A DNA stretch of 64,000 bases, from positions 10,284,707 through 10,348,706 of the forward strand of contig OZ023182.1 in the NCBI GenBank assembly GCA_963995505.1, given 5' to 3'. Every line of letters starts with the position of its first letter. The stretch's first letter is position 1. Made by a program: the position numbers and the translations under genes. This DNA comes from Hypericum androsaemum (Eukaryota; Streptophyta; Magnoliopsida; Malpighiales; Hypericaceae). Under the pieces are notes generated by a model. The model was not told the DNA's origin. It saw only the letters and a list, made by a program, of their open reading frames with translations, and did no database searches. Below, one piece after another: positions 46,780 through 58,000 of the stretch.

Positions 46780-46903
46780 TTTCAACGCATGAGTAATCAT
46801 AGAGGATAATTATAAATGTTGTAATTACATACGTTAATTTTTTTTGAAAAAAATTATATTGCCCTTGCTCCCCAAAATTTCTGGATCCGCCCCAGATTAC
46901 ACT

Positions 46904-47133
46904 AATTATCATCCCAATTCTTATCATTTGTAGATCACCATCCTTACGGAGTTTCGTAGTGGATAGTTGGAACTTCTTCCTTTGGAACGATCGCGTTCAA
47001 TGTCGCATTTGCACGTGCTTCTTTCCTAGCCACATCACTGTTGAAGTGCAAAAATTCCATATTGGTTGAGGAAATAAGTACAAAGCCACGTCTAGTCATT
47101 TTCGGCTAGAGGTAAGTTTATGTGCAACGCTAA
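46904..47133. other. Unassigned stretch right of the hAT element
   Basis: No gene or element end recognised apart from the hAT target duplication at its left border. Confidence 0.45.
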
Positions 47134-47571
47134 ACATAAATATAATTAATAAATATATCTTCATCCTTATCTCCATCATTCTACCCCGGTTGAAAAAATT
47201 CATCCTCGAATTTGAGGTCGTTGGAGAGCTTGAAATCTTCGTACATATACTCTTTAATACTTTCGAGCCACGTGGTGACACATGATATCTTCCATCCTAA
47301 GAGAACAAATATTTAAAAATCACGTAACTAGAAATATTCTCATGAAAGACTACGAACCCACTTCTACGAGCATATTTTTTAGCATCCTTGAGATTGTTCC
47401 ACAAGTTCAATAATGGAGAACTCTCAATATATGCGAACTTATCAACTCTGAGAAAGTCAATATGCTTGACATACTCAACCTCATATTCCTGGGTAACCTA
47501 GGAAAAATGTGCATTCACTAACTCAGCAGCAACAACATCTTCCTCATGTTCAGCACATAAGAGACGATGAA

Positions 47572-47776
47572 TCACAAGAACCTCACCTTCATCAACCTCA
47601 TCTTCCTCACCAGGGTAGAAGTCATAAATTGGTGGCAGATCGATAGTTGGTGGCGCATGGTCAGAACCTTGCCAATTTGTTTCATCATGACATCGATCCA
47701 ATGCTCAAGATGGTCGCAGACAATCGCCTCCCTTTCTTCGTAGCATTTTCGAGGCATCGTAAAGGAGCGTAGACTA
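47572..47776 (-). pseudogene. Gag N-terminal remnant of the deleted Gypsy element
   Basis: Minus frame TSLRSFTMPRKCYEEREAIVCDHLEHWIDVMMKQ directly after the primer site. It resembles the start of a Gypsy gag (basic, then a helical segment), but too little remains for a family call. Confidence 0.4.
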
Positions 47777-47901
47777 GTCATTGATACCAATTGATGCAGC
47801 GAAAGGTGTATTGAACAAGAATGATATGAGTCTTGTTCCATTGATTCTAAGAATACCTAAAAATAACAAGATGATTTATGGAAAACCCTTATTTTTATTT
47901 A

Positions 47902-49037
47902 GGGTAAATTACTCTCAGGCCTCTGGTATTTGATATATTTTACGCTCGCCCCCCTGTATTCCTGTAATCAATTAAGAAACTCCCATAGTTTGGAAAAATT
48001 ATACCCTGGGGCACTTGAAGTCGGAATCAGAGTTTTTCTCCGGTGAAGGTCTACATAAAATGACAGAAATACCCCTACTTGGAAAAAAATTATATTCATC
48101 TTTAACTTCTGAAAAACACCCAAGAACTTCATAACTCATCCTAGAAAACTATCCAAGTCATGAACAAAAAAACACCAAACCCAATTCTCTCTTTGTCCCT
48201 CTTTCTCTTTTTCATCGTTTCAATTCAAACCTACCTCCCCAAATCCTCAATCCCCACCTTCTAAAAAAAAGTAGCAACGACGACATGCCCTTATATCCGG
48301 CCCTAGGTTTCGTCACTGACAGAGAAGAAGAAGAAGAAGGCGGATTTGCAGAAAAGGCTTTAGGTTGCTGGCCCGAGGTAGCCACTATTGATCGCTGGTG
48401 AGATTCTGCCACATTTCGGTTCTAGATTTGGGAATTTTATTTTGTAGGTTTAAAGGACAAAGAGGAGAATTATTAACCAAGGGAAAATTATACGAGGATC
48501 TGGCCACCCGCCTTTGGTCGGAGAAGAAGAAGATACCACTGGGCTTGGAGAGCCCATTAACGACCTCGTCCAAGTGGAAGTTCCCAGAGAGGGCATTGGA
48601 ACCGGGCGCCGCCATAGAAATTATTGCCTGGGGTTAAACCATCGCCATGGAAAGCGGTCCACCTTCTTCTTCTCAATCTCGACTTTGAACAACTGGGTTT
48701 ACATTTTTGTTTATTTGGGTTTTGATTTCTTTGAATCTGAGTTAGTTTCTAGGTTTATATTTTTGGTGTTTTTGTTAAAATTCATTTGATTATTGGGTTG
48801 GTGTTCATGAATTTTGGTGTTTAAATGTTGAAGAAGATGATTTTTTTGTAAGGATAAAGAAGGAGGGCATTTGTGTCATTTCATGTGGGTCTCCGCCGGA
48901 GAGAAACTCTGATTTCAGCTTCAGGGGCCCCAAGGTATAATTTTTCCAAACTATGGGGGTTTCTTAATCGATTACCGGAATAAAGGGGGGCAAGCGTAAA
49001 ATATACCAAATACTAGGGGCCAGAGAGTAATTTATCC
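47902..49037. mobile_element. Non-autonomous Mutator-like element (1.1 kb)
   Basis: Inverted ends gggtaaattactctcagg (47902) and cagagagtaatttatcc (49037), with mirrored arms (tatattttacgctcgccccc against ggggggcaagcgtaaaatat; gtttttctccggtg against gccggagagaaac). The 9-bp duplication ttttattta flanks it at 47893-47901 and 49038-49046. Same terminal motif GGRTAAATTAYTCTC as 8141-9562. The interior (48180-48840) is GC-richer in its middle and has no transposase. A captured host fragment is possible but I recognise no protein. Confidence 0.87.
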
Positions 49038-49197
49038 TTTTATTTATCAAATCAACCGCCTAAAATAATATAGAAGATGTCCTATTTATAAAGAACCAAA
49101 CATCTATGAACTAGAATCCTACTATAAATAAAACTCATGATAATAATCTAAAATATAAATATAATTAATAAATATATCTTCATCCTTATCTCCAACA

Positions 49198-49735
49198 CCT
49201 CCTCCTCTCATTTGAGACACACACACAAAACTCACCTTGAGTTTTACACTCTCCTCTCTCCCCACTTAAATTAGTACATAGCATTCTCATCTTGCATAGT
49301 GCCAGAGTTCTACACCACCAAAGGTTCGTAAAGTGTTCAATAGTACTTCCTATTGTTCACGTGATTGGGCGTTGTACCTTGGGAACTCTCTTACCCATGG
49401 AGGACTGAAGCTACAAGGCGGGTAATAAGAGTTTAAGGGCACACGTCTTGCTATGGCCTCGTCCAAGATTAAATCCGAATTCATGACAATCAAAGAGAAA
49501 GATTCCATCCAGAGAATGCGGTCTCTCAGGAGGTGGTATTTCTACAGTTTGCTCAAACTGTAATTATGAGTACACTTCTACTATTTTAATACTCTGACTA
49601 ATCCTTGCTTTCGTTTATGTTAGTATTTGTTTTTCTATGATTGATTATATTTTTCTTATGCTAAATCATAGAAAACTGTTGCTAGTCACCATAAACTAAT
49701 ACGAATATATCCAACAAGTTGTACAGGCACGACCA
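49198..49735 (-). repeat. Possible LTR remnant, minus strand
   Basis: Plus-strand ...cgaatatatccaaca (to 49735) read on minus is TGTTGGATATATTCG, a plausible LTR start. The stretch contains no coding sequence. No partner and no target duplication were found. Confidence 0.35.
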
Positions 49736-49844
49736 AAGTAACCCCATTAAAAAAAACAGGAAATAAAGCTACCAGATCTAAACAAAGCAAACTGTCCCAT
49801 ATCCTAGAAGGGAGTGATACTTTTCAAAAAAAATATAATCTAGA

Positions 49845-50035
49845 AGGGAGGGCCATGTACTATTAAAGAATAAGGTATAATCAGACGGCAGCCTACAGAC
49901 TTGTTGCATTTATTTAATTTTTAATTTCGAAGGATGGAGTGTTCACTGATAGGGATGGGGATGGGGATGTAGCATTTCATTTCTGAGCAGACAAGCAGAA
50001 TCCTGATTTTCCACCCAAATATATATATTACAAAT
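49845..50035 (+). promoter_or_regulatory. Left half of the duplicated transporter-promoter segment (flank of E2)
   Basis: Matches 3758-3963: agggagggccat, actattaaagaataaggta, aatcagac, ggggatgtagc, caagcagaatcctgatttt and attacaaat. It stops exactly at the E2 LTR. Its continuation is expected beyond the 3' LTR of E2, outside the window; the same continuation is seen at 2971-3243 beside E1. Confidence 0.72.
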
Positions 50036-51256
50036 TGTTGGAGCACGAAATTAATATCTCGGAGTGATGACGGTCTATCTTCGGATGTGCGGGAATCGGC
50101 TTGGGCTCGTTGGAACGAGGACCCCAGGCAAGAGGCCCCTCTCGCTCACATAGGCGAGACCGAGCGAGGGCTCTTCTCGCTCACGGGGAGCCCAGGCGAG
50201 AGGCCCCTCTCGCCAGCATAGGCGAGACCGAGCGAGGGCTCTTCTCGCTCACGAGGAGCTCGGGCGAGAGGCTCCTCTCGAAGGCGAGACCGAACGAAGG
50301 CTCTTCTCGTCCACATGGCCGAGTCCTATCGAGAAACTCGTCTGACTCAAATAGGGAAGAGGCCGGTAGGAGGCACGAGCGAGAGGCCGAGTGAGAGGCC
50401 TACAGCGAGAGGCCGAGTGGCGAAAGTCTGAGCGAGAGGCATAGTGGCGAGAGGCCGAGTGGCGAGAAGCTGAGTGAGAGGCCTACGGCGAGAGGCCAAG
50501 CGAGGAGCCTAAGGCGGGAGGCCTAAGGCGAGAAGACGAGCGAGGAGCCTAAGGCGAGAAGTCGAAGGTGAGAAGCCAACTTGGATCCGAGTGGGAAGCT
50601 CATTTGACCTTCGTAAGCGGGAAGGCGATTTTGGGAATAGGTCCACTTTGGTTGAGGAAGCCGTTAGCTTGAGCCCATTCTGAGATTCAATTTAGGCCTG
50701 ACGAGATGTCCGTCTTGGGCGATGACGGACTTGAGTCAAGATTTTGTGTGGGAGATTCGAGAAGGTCAAAACGATCTATATTTTCCTAACTTGAGCCGAG
50801 ATTCTCAATATTTGACAAAACTTGGTAAGTTCCTCTTTAGGCCGCGATCGCTTGGTCATCACGTTTTGAAAGCTTCCTATCCGAGGATGGGATTTGCTCA
50901 TTTAAGGAAGACGGCTTGTATTGAGCCAAGAGGATCCCGTCATATTAGGAATAAATAATTTGAAGCAGATCTCTCGGGATTGAGACTTGGAACCGAAGGT
51001 CTTGGAGGCTGTTCAGGATTTCCTATTGTGAAGGCGTGGAGGTTAGGTCAAGGCACTCTATATAAGGAGGGCTCGGGCGAGAGAACGGACATCACCAACA
51101 CAACAAAAAAATCCTATTTACTCTTTATCGTTTCCATAGCTCGTAGCTCCTAGTCTAGCTCTTTTTTCACTCTTTCCGTTAGGCCGACCTTGGGACAACC
51201 ACTCCGGATCTATCTCGGGTAGTCTTGACGGTCTTGTACCCACTTTCTCCGCAACA
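50036..51256 (+). repeat. 5' LTR of E2
   Basis: tgttggagcacgaaattaat ... tttctccgcaaca. It has three 68-bp minisatellite units (50115-50310), a GAGGC-rich degenerate part to 50570 and a TATA box ctatataagg near 51058. Confidence 0.92.
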
Positions 51257-51285
51257 TATTTTTGGCACGCCTGGTGGGACTAAGG
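51257..51285 (+). other. Putative primer-binding site of E2
   Basis: tatttttggcacgcctggtg follows the LTR directly. A TGGC..GCC.GGTGGGAC word just inside the LTR is where the tRNA primer site should be and is common in Tat relatives. I cannot name the tRNA with certainty. Confidence 0.5.
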
Positions 51286-51324
51286 AGGGCGTCTGAGAAG
51301 GCGGTCTAGCTTCGTTCGATCAAG

Positions 51325-52086
51325 ATGACCAAGAACCATGCAGCTCAAGCCAATTCCAACCCCAAGGAGGCGGGACGCTCTTCCCAGCAACTCGTTGGGA
51401 GGAGTTCATCTGATGCGGTTTCCGGCAAGGAGGCGGCACCACCCATATCTTCTCAGCAAAACACCAGGAAGAACTTTACCAACTCGGCTCGCAACAAGGA
51501 GCCGGCTCTCCCTATTGTCCAGACGGGGATCGGGAGGAGCAATACCAACCCGGTTCCCTTTAAGGAGTCGAATATTACCGACTCGGCCTTACTCATAGGG
51601 CTAGCCGACCAACTCACCTCAGTGGTTGAGAGGCTTGATACCATATCCGGGTCGATCGAGGATATCAAGGATCGATGCTCCATCACAGAGCAGAGGAATG
51701 AAGGACTACAACAGGACCTCGAACAGGTCATCAAGCATTCGGAGGAGATCTCGGGGATGACCCGACAAACCGAGGAGTCCTACAAGCAGTTCTCTAATCA
51801 GATCTCCAGTCAGATCCAAGAAGTCTGTAACCACATGGATGATTCGATCCAAAGAGCAGCTATGGAGAGCAACCAGCACACCGTGGACTACTTCACCCAG
51901 ATCGTGAAGCCCGCTATAGTGAACGAAACTGCTAAGGCATTGGAGGCTCAAATCAAGGGGAAGGGTGTGTCCACACCGTTCGATCACTCCAAGGTTGGCA
52001 CCGTGTCGTTCGACAAACTGCCAGAAAGACCTTATGTGCTCAGCCAAAAGCCACCAGCAGGGATGCCCATGTACTTGCCATTCTAA
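51325..52086 (+). pseudogene. E2 gag, N-terminal coiled-coil part
   Basis: 253 residues from MTKNHAAQANSNPKEAG. The first 80 residues are low-complexity Ser/Asn-rich. From about residue 95 the chain looks coiled-coil (LADQLTSVVERLDTISGSIEDI, then QQDLEQVIKHSEEI). It ends with ..PMYLPF and a stop (52084-52086), after which gag-like sequence continues in other frames. This start codon is the first good ATG after the LTR and primer site. Confidence 0.65.
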
Positions 52087-54166
52087 GCATCCTCAAGCAA
52101 GGGGACCCAAGGGATGGGTGATTCAGGAATGGGATACACCAAACCACTCGGCGCTCAGGAGAGGTCATGCCCTCCCAGGGTTGGGGATGATCAAGGTTCC
52201 CTCGAGAGGGGGAGCATCCGGGCGAATGCCCTGTACGAGCCAGCGATTCCAAACTTCACCCCGATCACTACGACTACTCGACCAAGGCGAACCGAGTTGG
52301 ACGAGGAGGACGTCCACAACCCCGTCATTCGGCAGCTGATATATGTTGGAAGTCAAGCAAGGCCAGACCGACGATAACCTAGACCCAAAGAAGAGGAGCT
52401 GAACCAGCGACCACCTTTCGAGGAACGGCCGATACCTAACCTCAACCAAAAGGCCTACCAGAGGGAGGGATTGGCCGAGATGCTTAGGAACCTGGGTTCA
52501 ACCAAGGAATATCCCGCATCCAAGGTTCGTTAAGCCTTACCCGGTGGCTATTGATCGAGTCCACTACCCACAGGGATATCGAGTCCCGGTGAACTCCGGG
52601 CGAAGAGAACCATTCGACGGTGGAGCATGTTGCTCGCTTTGTCATTCAATGCAGAGAAACCTCAATCCATGGAGCATGGCTTCTACGCCAGTTCCCTATG
52701 ACTCTGACCAAGACAGCCTTCGCTTGGTATATTAGCCTACCGCCAGGTTCGGTGCGAGATTGGCCTGACATGGAACAAAAGTTTCACGACCAATTCTACA
52801 GGGTAGAGCCGACCATAACCATATCAGACTTCGCTCATATGCAACAGCTCGAAGGCGAGTCCGTGGAAAAGTTCATAATTTGCTTTCAGAAGGCGAAGAA
52901 CAGGTGCCCAACCAACTTATCAGAGTCTGACTTAGCAGCTTTGGCCATGCAAGGGCTTACCTTTTGCCTTCGGAAGAAGCTTGGAGTCAGGAGGTTCCGA
53001 GACCTATCCGAGTTGGCACAAAAGGCCACCATGGCACAGCAGCTGATCTACAAGAAGGATAGAAAGGATTCTTCTTCAAAAGGTACCTACCATCGCTATG
53101 ACCCTACACTTGAGATTGACCAACTTAGTGATGAATGGGGTCTCGAAGAAGGACAGACAATGGAGGAGATGGTGGCCGAGTTCAAGAAGGGAAAGCCATA
53201 TGAGTGTGAGAGCCTGCTACACAAGACGATGATAGTCTCAAACGAGTTCACCCATCCTAGGAACTCATTTCAATAGAGCAAGGGCTTCAACGAAGTCGGC
53301 CGAGAGTATTCGTTCGATGTTACAAAGGCCGAAGAGATTTTTGATAACCTCCTTAAGAACGGCCAGATCATGTTACCACCCGGGCACAAGATCCCTGAAG
53401 AGAAGGAGCTGAAGGGGATGAAGTACTGCAAGTGGCATGCGAGCAAGTCATACAATACGGCCAATTGTGTGGTGTTTTACAACTAAGTGCAACAAGCAAT
53501 CAAGGATGGGCGTTTAAAGTTCCCCAAAGAACAACCCTCGGCACCCTTCATCGTACCCATCAATATGGTGAGTATGGCAAGGGGCCCGACTGAGGAGGAA
53601 GATCCCAAGCATGCACAACGATCGCCCTTCAAAGACCTAAGAGAGAAGCTTGGAGGGCACGGACGTCAAGAGTCTTCCCGAGATCTGAGAGAGAAACTCG
53701 GAGGGCATGGACGCCAAGAACCTTCCCGGGACTTGAGACAAAACTCGGGGGGCATGAACGTCAAGAACCTTCCCGGGACCTGAGAGAGAAACTCGGGGGA
53801 TATGGAAGCCCAGAACCCTCTCGAGATCTAAGGGATAGACTCGGGAGAAATGAATGACGAGAATACCACCAGGACTAGAGGGATGGACTCGGGAAACACT
53901 GACAGCAAGGATCGCCTAAACACGAAAGGCGAGAGCAGCCGAGTGAGTCCATGAGACAACTTAGGGCACAACAACTGCTGCAGGAGCTCAAGGAGACACT
54001 CGATGGGAAAGAACTTCCAAGAGGCCCGGAGGAGAGTCCCGAGAGGCGAGAACACCCAAGAGACGTAAAAGAAAGACTCGGGGGGCAAGGCGGGCAGCTT
54101 CGCCACCCTCACAACAAAGTAGATCTCCGATATGGCACAAAGCGTCAGGGAGGTGTGTTCCACTAA
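52087..54166 (+). pseudogene. E2 gag capsid region and repeat-rich C-terminus, frameshifted
   Basis: The capsid domain is at 52620-53276: TAFAWYISLPPGSVRDWPDMEQKF, then FAHMQQLEGESVEKF and LAALAMQGLTFCLRKKLG, the retrotransposon gag pattern. Upstream, 52087-52600 is readable only with frame changes. Downstream, 53290-53490 continues (AEEIFDNLLKNGQI, then CKWHASKSYNT), followed by an arginine-rich tandem repeat, DLREKLGGHGRQEPSR-like, about 60 bp per unit (53630-53890). A zinc knuckle is not evident. Confidence 0.72.
53630..53890 (+). repeat. Tandem repeat in gag coding DNA, about 60-bp units
   Basis: Four to five units encoding variants of SRDLREKLGGHGRQEP recur near 53632, 53683, 53731, 53776 and 53823. 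A related unit lies at 54045-54095 (PRDVKERLGGQGG). The charge pattern suggests an RNA-binding tail that may replace the zinc knuckle; that is inference. Confidence 0.72.
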
Positions 54167-55621
54167 TTGGGAGAGAAGAGGCGTGCACCAAGACCACTTA
54201 CACCAGAACCCCTTACTCATCCTCAAAGGCGTCGCCTTGAAAGGAAGATTCAGGTCGAGAAGCAAGTTACTCGAGATCTGGAGAAGATGTTAGCCGAGCG
54301 CAAGGCTCGACTCAAGGAGCAAGAAGCTCTCCTAGCTCTTCCCGAAGTTCCATACCGTGCGGCTTCTAAGCAAAGCCAGTCCATAGAGATCGATGCCTCA
54401 AGGCCCGACAAAGGAAAAGCACCGATGAGAGAAGTCGATGGCAAGGATCAGACGCCTATGAAAGACTTTGGTGATGAAACAAAGTTATCATCACAAAGAT
54501 CCGACAAGGGGAAAGCTCCAATGAAGGAATTTAGTGGATCGAGGATGTCAGCAACACTCATCAAAGCAAAGAGGCACATCAACTTCGGGGGAGAACGAGA
54601 GCTAAATAAGGTGTGGGTACTGAAGACGGAGTGTGAGGTCCGCTCCAAAGATAACTTCTTACAAAAAGGGCGAAATACTCCACACAAGGAAGTCATGGTC
54701 GACCTAGACGCGGTAGTACCGAGGTTTGGATCCTTCGAGAAGTTGAGTCTCAACGACACCTCGAGTCGGAATGAGGGATCAAGTCAGGATGATAGCACTA
54801 GCGAGGACAAGAAGGTCAGTAACCCTCTCAAGGAGAAAAAGGCAGTACATCCAGCCTACGTTATGATCGAGAATTATGAGAAGTTGAGATTACACGGTCT
54901 CCCCGACCATAACGAAGAAGAGTTACTAGATTTAGATGACCTTATTGGGAATGGTGATGATCTCATGCTGGATGGCAAAGACGACGAACTGCCAAGTCCT
55001 AGTAACGAGAGAGAGTACTTGGCATGGCAGATGAGGCATTTTGTTCGTGAAGATGAGATGGGCGAGAAGGTAGAGCTGGAGGATAGCGCGAGTGAGGATG
55101 ACCTAAATGAAGATAACCAAGACTTACAAGTCAATATGGTCTTCACCCTCCCGCCCATGTTCGGACCAAAGGAGAATCAGCCCAGTTACCTGGAAGGGGA
55201 TGTGATTGAAGGAGATCTCGGAGAGTACGAGATCGGAGAGAAGTCGATGGCGGTGCCCATAATTGAAGACTTTAGCAATAGCATCACTATTGCAAGACCC
55301 ACCACCAACATGTGTAGGCACCTCAAGCTGTTGTACATCACGGCTCATATCTTCGGGAAGCCGGTTGGAAGGATTCTGGTGGACAATGGGGCTACCGTCA
55401 ATATCATTCCCCAGTCATTACTCCGAAAGCTGAACAAGGAGAGGGAGCGGTTGATTCTGACTGACATGGTCATGATGGACTTCGCAGGAAAGGGTACACG
55501 TCCACTTGGAATGCTCGCAGCTGAAGTTAGTGTCGGTTCTGTGAGTAGGGAGGTCGCATTCTTTGTCATAGACGTGAAGACTTCCTATAACTGCTTGTTG
55601 GGAAGCCGGATGGCAAGGTAG
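54167..55621 (+). CDS. E2 gag-protease linker and aspartic protease
   Basis: An open stretch of 484 residues. The first 370 are a charged, repetitive linker (repeated DKGKAPM: SRPDKGKAPM, QRSDKGKAPM; acidic LLDLDDLIGNGDDL). The protease occupies the last 110: LYITAHIFGKPVGRILVDNGATVNIIP with the catalytic Asp in V-D-N-G-A (55382), then FAGKGTRPLGML and TSYNCLLG. The stop at 55619 comes from a tandem duplication, ggaagccggatggcaagg at about 55601 and 55637, with loss of the usual segment after CLLG. The next frame starts at 55624 (VIQWKPDGKVELVAADT). The processing enzyme of the polyprotein; probably crippled here. Confidence 0.75.
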   Translation: MGEKRRAPRPLTPEPLTHPQRRRLERKIQVEKQVTRDLEKMLAERKARLKEQEALLALPEVPYRAASKQSQSIEIDASRPDKGKAPMREVDGKDQTPMKDFGDETKLSSQRSDKGKAPMKEFSGSRMSATLIKAKRHINFGGERELNKVWVLKTECEVRSKDNFLQKGRNTPHKEVMVDLDAVVPRFGSFEKLSLNDTSSRNEGSSQDDSTSEDKKVSNPLKEKKAVHPAYVMIENYEKLRLHGLPDHNEEELLDLDDLIGNGDDLMLDGKDDELPSPSNEREYLAWQMRHFVREDEMGEKVELEDSASEDDLNEDNQDLQVNMVFTLPPMFGPKENQPSYLEGDVIEGDLGEYEIGEKSMAVPIIEDFSNSITIARPTTNMCRHLKLLYITAHIFGKPVGRILVDNGATVNIIPQSLLRKLNKERERLILTDMVMMDFAGKGTRPLGMLAAEVSVGSVSREVAFFVIDVKTSYNCLLGSRMAR

Positions 55622-55623
55622 AG

Positions 55624-56200
55624 TTGGTCATCCAATGGAAGCCGGATGGCAAGGTAGAGTTGGTGGCTGCCGACACCAATCCCTTCACTTTGAATACCAA
55701 TAATGTGGAAGCGGCCTTTTATGATGGCTCTATGATACCAACATCAATGGCATGGAGCAACGAAGATGGCCGCATTGGGGGACAACCACTTAGGCTTGCC
55801 TTCCGAGAGTAATCCAACTATCGAAGAGATGGCAAGGCGGATGGAGGTCTACACCTTATCGCAATATGAAGCGGCCGAGTACGTCTTCGAGGATGACGGC
55901 CAAGACCCCCTGGAACTATTAAGGATGAGTGATCTTCACCCGGCACCAAGCAAGCTCGATGATACCAAGGCAGAGGTGAAGGATCCCTTAAAAGAGATAA
56001 TTCTCCAATCAGAGAAAGGAGGCTGGCCCGTGTTCATCAGCAAGTGGCTTTCCAAAGACTTTGAGAAGGACTTGGTCGAGCTATTAACGGAGTACCAAGA
56101 CTATTTTGCTTAGGACTATGACGAGATACCAGGCCTGGATAGATCCCTCATAGAGCATCGACTCCCTATAAGGCCGAGTTTTCGGCCTTACCAACAGCCA
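55624..56200 (+). pseudogene. E2 pol linker between protease and reverse transcriptase
   Basis: WKPDGKVELVAADTNPF, then in another frame NPTIEEMARRMEVYTL and KDFEKDLVELLTEYQDYFA, followed by the RT lead-in PGLDRSLIEHRLPI and RPSFRPYQQPMRRM after a stop near 56112. These blocks are the usual Tat-type connector. Confidence 0.65.
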
Positions 56201-56995
56201 ATGAGGAGGATGATGCCAGAAGTAGTAGAGAAAGTCAAGCTAGAGATAGATAGACTCTTAGAAGCCGGCTTCATACGAAAAGCCGATTATGTAGAATGGC
56301 TATCCAATATTGTACCCGTTGTCAAGAAGAATGGAAAATTTTGGATTTCCATTGAATTTAGAGATTTAAACTCTGCTACTCCAAAAGACGAATATCAAAT
56401 GCCCATCGCCGATATGTTGGTTGACACGGCAGCCGGGCATGAAGTACTGAGCTTCATGGACGGTCATTCGGGTTACAATCAAATTTATCTTGCTGAGGAG
56501 GACATTCATAAGATGGCATTTAGATGTCCAGGGTCTATCGGGATTTTTGAATGGGTAGTTTTGCCCTTTGGACTCAAAAATGCCGGAGCTACTTACCAAA
56601 AGGGGATGCACCTGATCTTTCCGGATTTCATCAGAAAATTTATGGAGGGATACATCGGCGATGTGGTGGTTAAGTCCCATGATCACGCCCAATACTTAAA
56701 GCACTTGCGGGCATCATTTGAGAGGATGCGGAAACACCAGCTCAAAATGAACCCGTTCAAGTATGCATTCGGAGTGTCCGTAGGGAACTTCTTGGGATTT
56801 CTTGTCCACAAGCGAGGCATCGAGATTGATGAGAACAAGATCAAGGCAATTCAGCAAGCCCAACCTCCTCGAAACAAGAAAGAGCTGCAACGTTTCCTCG
56901 GCCAATTAAACTTTTTACGTCGGTTCATATCCAACACGGCGGGCCGGACACGGTCATTTGCCAGCTTGCTCAAGCTAAAGGGAGACGAATTCTAA
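56201..56995 (+). pseudogene. E2 reverse transcriptase, catalytic box altered
   Basis: 264 residues without a stop: EIDRLLEAGFIRKADYVEWLSNIV, KNGKFWISIEFRDLN (normally R-x-C-x-D-F/Y at this place), LSFMDGHSGYNQI with the first catalytic Asp, VVLPFGLKNAGATYQK, then the YxDD box reads Y-I-G-D (56651-56662). The first Asp of the pair is Gly (codon at 56657-56659), so polymerisation should be abolished. FLGFLVHKRGIEI and LGQLNFLRRFI follow. It ends with a stop (TAA, 56993-56995) before RNase H; the usual residue there would be Trp. Confidence 0.85.
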
Positions 56996-57522
56996 TGGGA
57001 AGCCAAGCACCAACAGGCCTTTGACGAGCTCAAGGCGTATTTATCCACACCTCCGATTGTCACTCTGCCATCCTCGAATCGACCGTTGTTGCTTTACGTA
57101 TCGGCCGCCCAAGACTCAATTAGATGCCTACTTTCTCAGGAGAATGACGAAGGAAAGGAGCAAGCTGTGGACTACCTGAGTAGATCGCACTTGGGAGCAG
57201 AGATGAGGTATTCAACCATCGAGAAGTTGTGCCTTTGTCTTTTTTTTCATGTAGAAAGTTGAGGTATTATCTCTTACCCACGGAGGTGAAGGTGATTGCC
57301 CAAACCGACGTCATCAAGCACTTGCTCGCCGGACCTCTCATGAAAGGAAGGGTTGGCAAGTGGGCATTCGCCTTAGTGGAGTTCAACTTAACGTTCGTGC
57401 CTCAACGAGCGATGAAAGGGCAAGCGTTTGCTGACTTCTTGGCTGACCACCCATGTATTGACGTGACTGCTGATACTTTGGTAGATTTTGGGTTGGTAGC
57501 AAAGAAACCATGGATGCTCTGA
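56996..57522 (+). pseudogene. E2 first RNase H (Ty3 type), degraded
   Basis: HQQAFDELKAYLSTPPIV, LLLYVSAAQDSIRCLLSQE, AVDYLSRSHLGAEMRYSTIEKLCL and KVIAQTDVIKHLLAGPLMKGRVGKWAFAL, ending ADFLADHP. A frame change near 57230 at a T-run and a stop near 57520 break it. In Tat elements this domain is largely inactive and is followed by a second RNase H. Confidence 0.78.
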
Positions 57523-58000
57523 TTTGATGGCTCCCACACCAACAAGTCCACCGGGGCTGGAATCATGATCAAATCTCCGACTGGTATCAAGATGAAAGCA
57601 TTCTTCCTACTTAATTTTCCTTACACCAATAATTGAGCCGAGTACGAGGCTTTGATATTGGGGCTATTTATTTTAAAGGACCTTGGTGCCGAGACCATTC
57701 GGGTACTTGGTGATTCAATGTTGGTAGTCAAGCAAGTGGTGGGTGAATTCAAGTGCGAACGAGAAGGCTTTCAAGCATATTGTGATGCGGCCCGATTGCT
57801 ATTACGGAGTTTTGAAGATGCGGTTATCAAATTCGTGGATCGCACTAAAAATATGGAGGCCAACAAGTTAGCACAGACCGGGTCCGATTTCTGTGCGTTC
57901 ACCAAATTCAACTCCGTACCGGTGAAGGTTAGGTCGACCTCGGCATTAGAGGAGCTTAACCCGATGGTCGAGATTGCTTTGTTACAACTCGACCGAGACT
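57523..58000 (+). pseudogene. E2 second, archaeal-type RNase H
   Basis: FDGSHTNKSTGAGIMI carries the first Asp (57526). AEYEALILGLFILKDLGAE holds the catalytic Glu (about 57643) and LGDSMLVVKQVVGEFKCE the next Asp (57712). One stop (TGA/TAG) precedes AEYEAL near 57634. A second RNase H of this type after the Ty3 one is diagnostic of the Tat lineage. Confidence 0.82.

Larger units (their letters stand above)
39299..46895 (+). mobile_element. hAT transposon, internally deleted, with nested insertions
   Basis: Short inverted ends caagggcgga (39299) and tccgccccag (46886-46895) are bracketed by the 8-bp direct repeat attacact at 39291-39298 and 46896-46903, the size made by hAT transposases. The C-terminal dimerisation domain of the transposase survives at 46444-46779. 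The zinc-finger and catalytic core are missing. Net of insertions (Cassandra LTR and Copia-3) only about 0.8 kb of hAT sequence remains. Confidence 0.87.
47134..49197 (-). mobile_element. Internally deleted Ty3/Gypsy element, 5' LTR split by a Mutator-like element
   Basis: On minus: LTR (49197-47792) ending ..ctgcatca, then a Met-type primer site ttggtatcaatgact (47791-47777), a short gag remnant, a 3' end with the typical Gypsy words caaattcgaggatgaatttt and aaccgggg (about 47210-47185) as polypurine region, and a 45-bp stub of the 3' LTR (47178-47134, sharing tggagataaggatgaag and taattatatttatg). Only about 0.6 kb of internal sequence is left. The clade is uncertain, perhaps Reina-like. 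Confidence 0.7.
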
